Source: Staphylotrichum longicolle
Lineage: Eukaryota; Ascomycota; Sordariomycetes; Sordariales; Chaetomiaceae
DNA length: 64,000 nucleotides
Assembly (NCBI GenBank): GCA_019096155.1
Contig: JAHCVI010000002.1
Coordinates: forward strand, 1,984,001-2,048,000
Reading direction: 5' to 3'
The position numbers and the translations under genes were made by a program. Positions within the stretch are counted from its first letter, which is position 1; every line of letters begins with the position of its first letter. Under the pieces are notes generated by a model, which was given only the letters and a program-made list of their open reading frames with translations, was not told the origin of the DNA and did not search any database. This document shows, in pieces, positions 10,217 to 21,498 of this stretch.

Positions 10217-11948
10217 ATGCGATTGAAGGCACGGACAACAGCGGCCACGCTACCCGTCGCTCTCGCTCTCGCCTTCACATTTCCGATTGCCAGCGGTGCC
10301 GGGATACAACCATCACAACCGTCTCGATACGAAGGCGACGCCCGCTCCGAACCCAGCAGCCATGTCTTCCCCTTCCTGAAATGGCTGCGCGACAGCGCTG
10401 TTGAGGTCGTGTTTGGCAAGCCGTCGACCAGGACAACGGGGTCGAGGCCAGGCGCCGCGCTTGAATCCCGGTACCGGAATGATGTCGTGGTCCGCTTCAA
10501 CGTCACCAACTCAGAGGAGGAGGGCGCTCTTGCTGCGGCAGCCGGGCAGATGTTCCTTGACGTTTGGGCTTTCACACCAGAATATGTCGATGTCAGGTTG
10601 GACAAGGAGGATGTGCCGTCGCTTCTCACTCTGCTGCCCAACTCACTGCAGCCCTCCGTCCTGATCCCGGATGTGGCAGCGGCAGTATGGGCCACCTACC
10701 CTTCGGCAGCGGCGGGCAAGTCCCGATTTGAGACGAGCATGGCCGATGCTGCAAAACTAAGAACCTCATTTGACGGGGTGGGGAATATTTTCTTCCAGGA
10801 CTATCAGACTCTCGCGGTGAGTTGGGGCGTATCGTGGTAGCAGTGTCCGTGGTGCTGACCCAGTCCAGGTCATCACAAGCTGGATGCGCCTCCTCGAGGC
10901 CATGTTCCCGTCGATTGCGAACATGACGAGCATCGGCAAGTCGTACGAGGGAAGGGAAGTCTATGCTCTACGTGTTGGTGCTCGCAACAACGATGAGGAG
11001 ACCCACGGACCCAGGAAAACTATTCTCATCACTGGTGGCCTCCATGGGCGCGAATGGATCTCGACAAGCTCTGTCAGTTATCTTTTGTGGTCGGTGATCA
11101 CGTCCTACGACAAGGAGCCGATGTTCACCAAGCTTCTCGAGCACTTTGACATAGTATTCATCCCCGTCCTCAATCCGGATGGCTATGAATACACGTGGCA
11201 AACAGACCGTCTTTGGCGGAAGTCGAGACAGCAGACCAAGATGCGCTTCTGCCGCGGTCTCGATCTCGACCATGCGTTCGGCTACGGTTGGGACGCCGCC
11301 AAGCGCCAGACCGATCCTTGTTCGGAGAGCTACGGCGGGGACCAGCCCTTCCAGGCCGTTGAGGCATCTGGGTTGGCCAAGTGGGCCAAGAACGAGACTG
11401 AGAATGGAGTCAAGTTTGTGGCGTTTCTCGACTTGCATTCGTACTCTCAGCAGGTTCTTTACCCGTACTCGTATACCTGCTCCGTTGACCCACCCAACCG
11501 CGAGAACCTCGAGGAGCTCGCCGTTGGTTTGGCCAAGGCTATCAGGCTTTCGAGTGGGGAGCCGTACACCGTCGCGTCGGCGTGCGAGGGTGCCATGGCT
11601 CGGACTTATAGCGCAAGCGACTCGTTTCCGCGGGTTGAGGCGGCTGGCGGCTCCGCTATTGATTGGTTCTACCGTATGTTTCTTCTGCTTTTGGACTGTC
11701 TTGGATCTTAAAGGCTGACGCGTCGTCACTAGATGAGCTCCAAGCGCGGTATAGCTAAGATCAAGCTGAGAGACACCGGAAGCTACGGGTTCTTGCTCCC
11801 AAGCGACAACATCGTCCCCACCGGCGAGGAGATGCTCAATGCTCTGAAGTACCTGGGCGATTATCTGCTCGGAAACAACGGCATAGAGAAGTCTCTGTGG
11901 CAGCCAGCATCAGAGCGGTGGAAGGACCTGAGGAAGCGAAGGCGGTGA
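10217..11948 (+). CDS. ECM14: ECM14-type inactive zinc metallocarboxypeptidase (M14), frame break in last exon
   Basis: Exons 10217-10816, 10869-11673 and 11733-11948 (introns 52 and 59 nt) encode about 540 aa. A signal peptide (MRLKARTTAATLPVALALAF) is followed by an activation-peptide-like region and an M14 fold. H259-x2-E262 in GGLHGREW and a later LDLHSYSQ give the zinc ligands; NPDGYEYTW and DRLWRK are substrate-site motifs. In active carboxypeptidases the catalytic Glu precedes LRDTG; here the sequence is KIKLRDTGSYGF, with Lys in that place, the diagnostic loss in ECM14 proteins. Yeast Ecm14 acts in cell-wall organisation as a pseudoenzyme. Exon 3 starts correctly (C plus ATGAGCTC gives HELQARYS) but meets TAA at 11757; the conserved KIKLRDTG block lies in the next frame, as if two bases were lost near 11757. 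Either an assembly error or a broken gene. Confidence 0.85.
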
Positions 11949-13072
11949 GTAGGCAGCGTTAGAGACACAGGATGACGTTTGTCGCGACTGCAAGAGGCAT
12001 TGGTTTAAGTAAGCCTTGGATAGGTTCTGATGATGTGGGGCTTGGATATGCAAAGAGGCGAAAGGCGTTGGCTTGATCCGGGAATGGCGGTTGAGGATTG
12101 CATTTAGAGGGGCGCACTTCGCTGGGCAAACATGCGGCCGAATCATGCCACGGGTTTGTGGTCGAGGATTAACACAAGACGTACAGACGTACACAGTATT
12201 CTTTTCGTTTCAGAAGTACATACAACAAACATCGACAAACAAGCTTGGGGATCCCTTGCCCATTTTGGACCCCGGGAAAGGATGTGTGCCCACCTTGCGT
12301 CATGTTGGAGATTTCAAGAAACCTGAGCGTGCCTGGCAGTGGTACCACTAGTGTGAATTCTAGAGCGTGAAACAATTGGTTCCATAGTTGTTGGTGGTTT
12401 CCTGACGACTCGGCATGTTCTCACCAGATTCAACCAATAGTTTTCTTGTCTCTGGGAGCCTCCAGCTCATTTTGTGCTTCATCTGTCCCCTGAGAATCGC
12501 GGCTTGGCGGTCAGGAAAGGAGCAAACGCGGACATGCAGCCGGGTGGGCCGGGTGGCTGATTTGGGAGCCCGAACGGGATTAGCGGAAAAAGGCGGGGCC
12601 AGCCAGCGCTCAGCTGGGAAGGAGCTGACCTGGCCCAGCCTGGACCCGTGGCCCGCAGCCCTGGGGCAACCCACCTCTTGGGCCTAGCATTTGGCAGCAG
12701 CGGCTCTCACAGGGCAGTTGGACACACCCCTTGCTCTGGAGAGGGCTCGTCGTCCTCAAGAGTCGGGAATCCAGGACTAAACTGTCATCCTGCAGTCCAA
12801 ACCAAAAACCGACAGGACGCCAGACCCGACTGCCCTGCTCACCCGTCTCACCCGCTGCCAAACGTTCCGCAAACGTCCCAGATTTTCCGCGCGACCGCAA
12901 TTCATTCGTTTAATCCACCAACACGCGGTTTCCTGCGACCGATGGCCGATTGAAGACGTCCAAGTCGCAACTCAGTTCAACTCAGTTCAACCCAGACTGC
13001 CCCGAGACTGCCCCCGCAGCTTCTGCATCTCCCAATTCCGATGGATTGCCACGACCGCATCGAACAATAGCC
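11949..13072. other. Intergenic between ECM14 and Sec7-domain gene
   Basis: No gene supported. The part near 12880-13070 has pyrimidine-rich and CA-rich stretches typical of a fungal promoter or leader before the Sec7 start. Confidence 0.5.
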
Positions 13073-16000
13073 ATGCCGTTCCTACGACGCCGCGGCAACA
13101 TGGCCAGCGAGTCTGACATGCGCGCGCATTCGCTGCTCGACACTCTCGCTGTGCCCCCCTCGAAGGAGCCGCCCTTCCAACCCGGGTCTGCCACCGAGCT
13201 GCCCGCCCTGTCTTCGGTGGCAGAGGACTTGCCCTCGCTCCTTCTCCCGCCGATTTCCCCCGAGATAGCATGTCCGTGGCCTCCAGCCATGCCGTTCCGT
13301 CGATAATCGAGCCTCCCAACGAGCAGGAACCTCCTGTCGCCCCCGATTACTCTCAAAAGCACCGCCGCTTCTCCATGCTGAGGTTCCGGAACGCGTCAGA
13401 CTCTCAGCTCGCCGCGAAGGCGAAACTCCATGCCGCAGCACAGAAACCTCCACCTATCCCACGCCGTACGTGTCTCTCCCTTCGTTCGGGTCTTGTTGTG
13501 CGCCCTGCTACACAGTGTTGACCTCGAGTCCTAACCCATGACACAATAGCTCCCGAAATTATCACCACTGCGCCCACTTTCAACTCGGTGGGCCCGAAGA
13601 AGAAGACTTCTCGAATCAACTTCACAGGACGATTACGGCGCTCCGGCGAGCTGTCTCGCGCGGACGAGGGGGACGAGGCGAATGGCACGTCGGTTGCGCA
13701 GGGTCCGATCCGTGACGCCCCTAAGCATAGTGTGTCGTTTGACGAGCCGAGCCGTCCATCATCCTCGCACGCCCATGCACCACCACCCTACGGGGACGAA
13801 CATTCTTCGGCATTGGCGCTGCCTCCCAACAGGCTGTCTGAGTCTTCGAGGTCAGATGCCAGCTCCGGAGACAGGGTATATGGGAGCACCACGACGACTA
13901 CTCACACGATTCACACAACCACCACATTCTTTCGACTTCCTCGCAGAAAGCCCAAGCAACCCGAGCCGTTGTTCCCCATCGCTCACCTCCAGCCGAAGAG
14001 CAAAACCTCGTTTGCAGAAAACTCGAACCCCTCCAGCTCGTCTTTCCTCACGTCAATGCCCGCCTCGCCAGATCGGTCTGCTGCCAATGCTTCACGGGGA
14101 AGCCAGTTCACGCCGACACAATCGAGGGCACCATCAAGGAACGGTGTAAAAACACCACCTCCGCAGAACCAGGCTGTCGCACTGTTGTCCAGACCTGCCG
14201 CGTCCCCGGCCACCGCACTGTTTCGGCCCAGTTCGAGACAATCCGGCCAGTCGTCACCGACCCGGAGCTATATACATAGAAGGGGTAGGTCCTCCACTAT
14301 GAGCTCCTTGGGGAGGAACTCCCCGAGGGAGTCGGTTGATGACCACCTGGCTCCCCCGACTACGAGGACTTCAATATCCACGGGCCGCAAGAGTTTCAGC
14401 GACCTTTTTGGCCTGGGCCGGCTCCGGCAGAATTCCGACCTGGTATCCTCCCGGCAGGGCACGCTCACTCCTATGACGGCCGGCTCCAAACACTCCAAGA
14501 ACAACTCCATTCAGCTCCCAAGAGGGTCAGTCAGTCTCCCGGAGCGCCGAGACGATGATACGCCGGCCAAGTATTTGGAGCGTCTTCTAGACGTTGTCAG
14601 TCGTAGTGTGGTCGCAGCAGCCCTCTCCAAGAGCACTGAGCCTTTTCAACTTTCCGTACTGCGGAGCTACATGCGCGGGTTCAGGTTCTTTGGTGACCCC
14701 ATGGATATGGCGCTGAGAAAACTGCTCATGGAAGCAGAGCTGCCTAAGGAGACTCAGCAGATCGATCGCTTCCTGCAAGCCTTTGCCAATCGCTATCACG
14801 AATGCAACCCTGGGATCTACTCGACGCCAGACCAAGCCTACTTTATCGCCTTCTCCCTTCTGATTCTCCATACCGATGTGTTCAACAAGAACAACAAGCA
14901 CAAGATGCAGAAAATCGACTATCTGAAAAACACCCGAGGAGAAGGTATTTCTGACGACATTCTCGGCGTTTTCTACGACAATATCACATATACCCCCTTC
15001 ATCCATGTCGAGGACGACCTGGATATCAACGGCGAGCGCATCATTGCGCAAAAGGCGCGGAAGCGGACAATATTCCCGCACGCCGCGCCGGACCCGGCGA
15101 AGAAAGTGGCCAAAGAGCCGGTTGATCCCTACACGCTCATCATTGACAACAGGCTGGACTTGCTCAGGCCTAACCTCAAGGATGTCATGCAGCTGGATGA
15201 CCCATACAACTACCTTGGAACCGCCAAGCTTCTCAGCATGAAGGAGCTTCAGAGGACCTTCTTCAAGACCGGAGTGTTGCAGATAGTTTCAGCAAGATCC
15301 CGCCCCGATGCCTTCATGACGGAGAAGACGGTTACGAACCCGGAGGAAGCCCACCCCGGCATCGTGGACATCAAGATCACGAAGGTGGGCTTGCTGTGGC
15401 GGAAAGACGCCAAGAAGAAGAAGACACGATCGCCGTGGCAAGAGTGGGGTGCCATCCTCACCGGTGCTCAGCTCTACTTCTTCCGCAACACCACATGGAT
15501 AAAGCACCTGATGCACCAGGAAAAAGACCATCTTAAAAAGGGTCATGATGGTGATCCGTGCATCTTCAAGCCGCCGCTGGAGCAGTTCAAACCTGATGGT
15601 CTCATGTCGACGGACGGAGCCGTGGCCCTGCTGGATTCGAGCTACAATAAGCACAAGCACGCTTTTGTTTACGTCAGGCATGGCGGATTCGAAGAGGTCC
15701 TCTTGGCAGAGGACGAGGATGACATGAACGACTGGTTGGCCAAGCTCAACTATGCCGCTGCGTTCAGGACGTCGGGTGTCCGGATGCGGGGCGTCATAGG
15801 GGGCAACTACGACGGCCAGAACCGGCGCGCCATCAGGGGATCGAGCAGCGGGAATGTTCAAGTCATCCAGACTGCTTCGGGTGAGGTGACTGTCACCCGC
15901 AGTCGGATAGACCACAAGATGGCCCAAGACATTCTCGCGGCTCGGAGAGACTTCATGCGCCAAAAGATCGATGATGCCAACGAGAAACTGAAAGAATCCG

Positions 16001-17541
16001 AGGCGACGCTTGAGAATCAGCTGCGTAACGCCAGGCATCTCCAAATTCAAGCGCCCATATCGCCCAAAACAAGGGAGCAGATGCTGCTCGCGGCGGCGCG
16101 CATGGCGGCTCAGCTCAAATGGACTCGCATGGAGATTTGGAAGCTCAAGTGTCACCGCGACATCCTGCAATTGGACCTCGAGGAAGAACGCCAGCTTCTC
16201 GGCCTGTCGCCAGAGGAAAAGACGGAAGTTCCTGTGAAGCCTATGACCAGGCAAGAGTCCAAGGTCAGCCAGGTCTCAACGGGTCAAGGGGCTCCACAGT
16301 CTCCGACTCAGAGCTCCATGACAAGATCTTCCACCGTCGTTGAGAGGTCAGATGGTGACTCCTCACCTGTGACGGACGTCTTCCAGACCCCCCCTACTAG
16401 CGCCACGGTGAGCCGGGAAGACTCATGGGCGTTGCCAGGTGCGACATCCAACATTGGTGACCCCAGAAAGGCGTCCATTGTTTCGACGGCTCTTGATTCG
16501 GAGGCGTCCTTTGCAACAACACCGCCTGGGCACGAGGCTGTTTCTTCCGCTTCTCCGGAGAAACCTGCCTTTGAGCAGCCAGATGATGTGGATGCGGACG
16601 AACGTGACTTGTTGGAGCAAGCCGGGCTGCTTGAGCCCGAGCTCTCCCGGACATCAGACCAAAGAAGTGCAAACGGAGCCGCCGACGCCGAAGAAACCTC
16701 GGAGCGGCGCGATCGTGCCTCCATCAGCACCCCTGGTGAGCGGAACGAACGGAGCAAGATCCGCCGCAGTCTGCAGCGTACGCTTAGGGAAAGCGCCGGT
16801 CACATTTCGCATCACCGTCACCGCAGAGCCAAGGACTCTACGTCGAACGCCACCCTGTCCGATGATGGCAAACGGGATGCCCCGGATGTACTCCCCAGAG
16901 GCACCGGCTCTTTTGTGGTCCATGGCAAGAAGGCGTCGGTGATCACCTTTGGTAACGAGCTGCAGATGCAGAGTCTCACATCCGAGGACCGTATCCGTCA
17001 GCGGATGCAGCGTGACGATGCTTCCAGCAGTCGCACAGGTGCCGCAGAAAGCACCGACTTCCGGTCAATTCTGACGGCTCGGTCCATGGAAGAACGCGAA
17101 CACCGCAGCTCTGCGGCCAGCGCGAGCACGGCCACAGCAAGAAGTTTCAGGGAGCTGCATAGGAAATACTCCACTGCCCAGGCTGCCAACAGAAACGCAG
17201 GCGGTAACCTCGCCCTTCCGTACGACGAGGACAGCGACGCTGCTGTGAGCTTCTCTGACGGGCGGCACACCCCTCTGCCGCCCATCGACGGCGAAGAGGA
17301 ACAGGAACATGACCAGGCTTTGCGAGAGGAGCCTCACAACGGCCATGGCGACTTGGACGGGGTTGAGTACCTCGAGCTCAGCCCGCCGCCCAGTCGCGAG
17401 GGTCGCAATACGGTGTTCTTCACCCCTGAACCTTCCTCGCCGGTCGTCGAGACACTCAAGGAGAAGGAGAACGAGCAGAAGGACATGCCAGAGAGCGGAC
17501 ACCAACTTTCGAGCCCGCCTATCCCGGCCATGAATGCCTAA
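13073..17541 (+). CDS. Sec7-PH Arf guanine-nucleotide exchange factor (EFA6/Yel1/Syt1 type), one apparent frameshift
   Basis: ATG at 13073 (MPFLRRRGNM). Intron 13466-13549 (84 nt) joins to a 1.3-kb-plus open exon ending at 17541; about 1460 aa in all. The Sec7 domain spans roughly codons at 14550-14990: LPKETQQIDRF carries the catalytic glutamate and CNPGIYSTPDQAYFIAFSLL the hydrophobic groove. A PH domain follows (WQEWGAILTGAQLYFF to DDMNDWLAKLNYAAAF), then a coiled coil (about 15900-16210) and a long disordered tail. It should activate Arf-family GTPases at the plasma membrane or Golgi; the exact Arf is inference. The first exon is open in frame 1 only to 13306, while conserved YSQKHRRFSMLRFRN lies in another frame; one extra C in the five-C run 13257-13261 would join them, so an indel is likely. 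The reverse-strand open frame 15289-16254 is a shadow. Confidence 0.87.
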
Positions 17542-18496
17542 ACTTGGGCGGTTCATGAAAACTCACCCAAACCCCCCCCCCCCCACCGGCCACGACGGCG
17601 ACGCAAACCAAGTCACTCACTAATTCCATTCTTTCCTTTTCTCCTTTCCACTTCATCACGACTCTCGTGTTCCATACATATACCACACTGTAATAATGCA
17701 CTGAAACGCGGGATACTTTCACGGACATGGCTGGGCAAGAAAAAGAAATTTCTGTCACACACACCCTCAAAAAACTGCCTTGTTTTTTTCCCCAACCTTT
17801 CTCTTTTCCGTCACCTTGGGCATGGGGTTTTGTTGCCCGCACGACTATCACTCATTTTGTAATACCTCGCTCTTTTATTTCCTTTTTTCTTCTTCTTCTC
17901 TTTTTTTTTGACGTCTCCCTTCTTTCTTTCGGCTCTTGACGTCTTTCCTTGCTTCTTGCGACGTGGCAGGATACAGAAAAATGAAGGACAAGGTGTGTCG
18001 CTCGACGGGCTGGTTGGGCTGGTTTGGTGGTTGTTGGAAAAGGGGGTCGATGTTCAGACCGGTCGGTATGTGAGACGGCTGGGGGGGATAGGGGTGAGTT
18101 CGAGAAAGGGAGAGAGAGCATGGTAGTATGGACGGGGAAAACGGGGGGTTCCCGATTCTCATTTGTGGAATGAGGAGCGTGGTTTTGTTGTGTTGTCGTT
18201 GTTTTGTCACTCGCCTCGTCGAGGTCTTTTCCCCCATCGGTTGGCTGGCTGGGCTGGTTGGGCTGTTTGGTATGGCGCGGCGCAAAGCAAGGGGACATTT
18301 CAAATGGGTTGGTTTTTGTGGTAGATAGGGTATTGTGGTAGAAAATTACTGAGCAGTCTTAACGCAAAGTTTCGGCCTGAAAAGTTGTGATGCATTCATG
18401 AGGACCCTTGTTCTGTCTATCATCTCAAAATCAGGTGGCGAGAAAGTCTAGGTTGATTGAATAGGTCAGATGACAGACATGTGACTTGAGGGGGGA
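17542..18496. other. Convergent intergenic region (Sec7 and SRP72 3' flanks)
   Basis: Contains a 13-C homopolymer and long T-rich and CTT-rich runs (17760-17940) typical of 3' UTR and termination regions. No gene recognised. Confidence 0.55.
17572..17584. repeat. Poly-C run (13 C)
   Basis: Uninterrupted cytosines about 30 bp after the Sec7-gene stop codon. Confidence 0.95.
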
Positions 18497-20527
18497 TCAT
18501 TTTTTCCCCTTCTTCTTCTTCTTTCCGGCCCCTCCTCCGGCAGCCGGTGCCTTCTCGACCTTGACCGACCCGGCACCGCCCGCCAGCTCGAGCGTCTCCT
18601 CCTCGCGCACGGGGCCGCCCTGCGTCGCCTCGGCCGCCCGCTTCTTGCCCTTCTTGCCCTTGGGGCGGTAGCTGCTGCGGTCGCGCAGCGGCAGCCACCG
18701 CTCCGGATCCGGCTGCTTACTGGGGTCGTACGACTTGGGCAGCTTTCTCTTCCTGCGCTTCTTGGCGGCCTGCTGTTGTTGCCGCTCCTTGGTGTCTTGG
18801 TCCTCCTCGAGCGACCGCTTCTTGCCCCGTCCCGGCTGGGCGTGGGTGACGGAAGGGGCCACGGCGACGCCCGCGTCCAGAAGGGCGTCAACGTCCACGC
18901 CGCGGGTCAGGTCTTCGACTGAGGGCAGCGCGTCAAGATAGGGTTGGACTTTGGAGAAGTCGGTGGTGGCGAAACTGGCGACAAGACCGGCCTTAGCGGT
19001 GCGGTCGCCGGGTTGGGCAGCAACAAGGTGGGAGAAGGCCTCGCCAGCGGCGGCGAGGTCAGCGGGGTGAGAGGAGCGGAGGAGCTCAATACCAGCCTCA
19101 CGCAGGAGTGAAGTGCCGGCACCAGAAGCGTCCGGGCCCGTCTTCTTTTGCCAATGCGCCGCAGCCTTGGCCAGCTCGTTGCGGATGGCTGAATGCCGGC
19201 CCTGGGTGCGGTACAGAGACACAGCCAGCGCGACCAGGCCAGGGGCGAAGCGCACATCGGCGTGGTCAGGGGTCGTGGCAGTCTCCAGACGCTTAAGGAA
19301 GGATTCGAGCAGGTTGATGGCGGGACCGGGGTTCTGAAGCTGGACGTAGAGTTGGATGACGGTGAGGAGGAGGCCGACGTCGTTTGGCCGGGTCTCGAGG
19401 AGGGGGAGAATATGACGGAGGGCTTCTTGGCCGGTTTGGAGCTGGCATGCCGCGGCAGCGCCTAGGATACCCAGGTCGCATTTGGCGCTGGAGATGGCCG
19501 GAACGGATTCATTGGAAAGAATTCGAGACGTGGACCTTTCCACACCCGGGAATTTTTGAACCTGGAGGTTTAGGACGTACTTATTGCGCTGTAGAACGGA
19601 GCTCTGGTACTCGAACAGCCTGTCATTCCCTTGGTCCTTTGGAAGGGACTCAGCCAGCCGCTGGACCATATAGGGGTTGCTCTCGGCTTGGAGCACGAGA
19701 GAGTTGGTGCGGGTAACAAGCTTGGTTGAAGTGTCCAAGATGTGGTCGAAGCTAAGCGACTTCTGGAGCGCGGCAGCCTCGTCCAGTTTCCCGAGCTTCG
19801 TCAAGACATAGACCTGCTGCACAATGATGGGCACCAGCTCGGTTTGCTTCTCGTCGTCGTCCAAGTCTTCTGTCGCTTCGCACAGATCTGCTGAGCGCTT
19901 GAGGAAGACGGCGGCCTTTGCAAAGTCCCCGCGGGATATGCAACCGCATGCAGCGTTGTAGGATGTCTCGAAGGCCTCGAGGTCGGCCCGGCCTGGCTGC
20001 TTCTCCTGCTCGGGCACCGCCCAGCCTTTGCCCTGCCATTCGAGTTGGGCATTGGTGGCGGAGAGGTTGATGCGCAGGTCGTTCTCCTCGCCGTACTTTG
20101 CGCCATTCTCTTCGGCGCCGAGCTCCCTGTACGCAGCAGCGGCCTGTTCAAACTTCTCAGCGCGGTAGCTGACCTGAGCGGCAACGTGCTTCAGGCCCCT
20201 CTGTGCCCTCCCATTCTCGACATGGGCAGCCCGCAGCACTGCCTCGGCAGCCTCCAGATCCCCCTTCTTGTAGAGCGCATAGGCCTTCTCGAACTGGCAC
20301 GTCTTCGCCAGGGCATCTCCGCCCTCGTCAATGGCGCGCAGGGCGTCGTCGAAGCGGTCGAGGTTCAGGAGTGCGACCACGCGCGCGTGGTGGGCTGTGG
20401 CCAGGTCGGCACCACGGCCCTTTGCAGCGCGCACGGCGGTGGTTGCGAGGTCGAGTGCTTCGGCATGGTCCTCGACTGACGCGCTTCGGAGGAGGGAATT
20501 GAGAGCGGCGACGGCGGAGTCTCCCAT
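18497..20527 (-). CDS. SRP72: Signal recognition particle subunit SRP72
   Basis: A single exon of 676 aa starting MGDSAVAALNSLL at 20527. TPR-like helical repeats fill residues 1-540, with FEKAYALYKKGDLEAAEA an example. The basic C-terminal tail carries the SRP72 RNA-binding motif PDPERWLPLRDRSSYRPK followed by KKGKKR, with a lysine-rich end. SRP72 pairs with SRP68 on the 7S RNA of the particle that targets nascent secretory chains to the ER. The frame stays open upstream to 20884, but that extension is promoter-like sequence without homology and the conserved start is at 20527. The gene is divergent from the GH115 gene. Confidence 0.95.
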   Translation of the reverse strand: MGDSAVAALNSLLRSASVEDHAEALDLATTAVRAAKGRGADLATAHHARVVALLNLDRFDDALRAIDEGGDALAKTCQFEKAYALYKKGDLEAAEAVLRAAHVENGRAQRGLKHVAAQVSYRAEKFEQAAAAYRELGAEENGAKYGEENDLRINLSATNAQLEWQGKGWAVPEQEKQPGRADLEAFETSYNAACGCISRGDFAKAAVFLKRSADLCEATEDLDDDEKQTELVPIIVQQVYVLTKLGKLDEAAALQKSLSFDHILDTSTKLVTRTNSLVLQAESNPYMVQRLAESLPKDQGNDRLFEYQSSVLQRNKYVLNLQVQKFPGVERSTSRILSNESVPAISSAKCDLGILGAAAACQLQTGQEALRHILPLLETRPNDVGLLLTVIQLYVQLQNPGPAINLLESFLKRLETATTPDHADVRFAPGLVALAVSLYRTQGRHSAIRNELAKAAAHWQKKTGPDASGAGTSLLREAGIELLRSSHPADLAAAGEAFSHLVAAQPGDRTAKAGLVASFATTDFSKVQPYLDALPSVEDLTRGVDVDALLDAGVAVAPSVTHAQPGRGKKRSLEEDQDTKERQQQQAAKKRRKRKLPKSYDPSKQPDPERWLPLRDRSSYRPKGKKGKKRAAEATQGGPVREEETLELAGGAGSVKVEKAPAAGGGAGKKKKKGKK

Positions 20528-21498
20528 GATGGCGGTGGGAAGACGGTGACTGATGACCGTTTCGTGGTGCTTTTGCGCATTCAACCGGAGTTCTCCGCAC
20601 GGATACGGAGAACCAAGCTCAGTGCTGTCTCTGTGTGTCGTTCGGTTGTCAGGGATGGTGGGTTGGGCGGATGGGGGCTCCGACCGTGCTCCAAGTGCCA
20701 ACTGCTGTCCACTGCTGCTAAGCTGCGGTGACAGGAGGTCGACTGCGGGGCAGTTTCCTGGGCTTGGACAATTTTCGAGCACCTCACCTCTCGACTTTTG
20801 TGGGGTAAGGCAGAAGTGGGGCACACAGGGGCTTAACGTTAACTTACAGAGCTGAGAGCTCGCCGGACAGTTTCCAGCTGTCATTCTCCAATCGAAGCTT
20901 TCATTCGCGTCTCTCTTTTCACGAATGCCCAGTGTTTGACCCAGACAACTCCTTCAGTTCCGCTCCTGAGAGTCTGTACCTGCATTTGAACATGGCCTGA
21001 ACCACGGTCTAAGTTTCTACACAGAAGTGCAGCTGGTGCCCAAACCGTCTAGGTAGCCCCCATTATCGGAGATTCAATCGATGGCAGGGACATATGTACC
21101 TCATGGCCTGGCGATCAATCAATCCGCAATGCCCTGCTTCATAACGTTACGCGACGGCCATTTTTGTTTCCACCAATCGACCCTTGATGGCGGCTCTCTG
21201 AACCTGGTCTTGGGACGAATCTCTCGACATCTTTCCAGCTGCCTCTGCTATCTTTAAAAAAGAGCCAAGCAGTGCAACATCCCGACCCCTCGCCGTCCTT
21301 TCTTTACCCAGATTTAGCCTCTCGCACTTCTTGCTTCCGGATCATGTTTGGAAGCTCAAGGTCGCGATGGCGGAGTTTAGGTTGCTTTTGGCCGGTCCTT
21401 TCTTAGCTTCAAGTGCGGATAAGAAGGTCGGCCGTGGCTTTCATCGTAGCTGGTAGTCCAAGCAACAGTCTAACCCTCGTGGTCCTGATCAGAGCAGC
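20528..21498. other. Divergent promoter region between SRP72 and GH115 genes
   Basis: About 970 bp with no supported gene. An AT-rich CTTTAAAAAA stretch at about 21251-21260 could be a core element for the plus-strand gene. No recognised regulator site can be assigned with confidence. Confidence 0.5.

Noticed and set aside
15289..16254. Minus-strand frame of 321 codons opposite the Sec7 gene
   Set aside because: Antisense of the PH and coiled-coil region; no independent features.
20528..20884. N-terminal extension of SRP72 in the same frame
   Set aside because: The extension has no family similarity and lies in the divergent promoter; SRP72 proteins start near the 20527 ATG.
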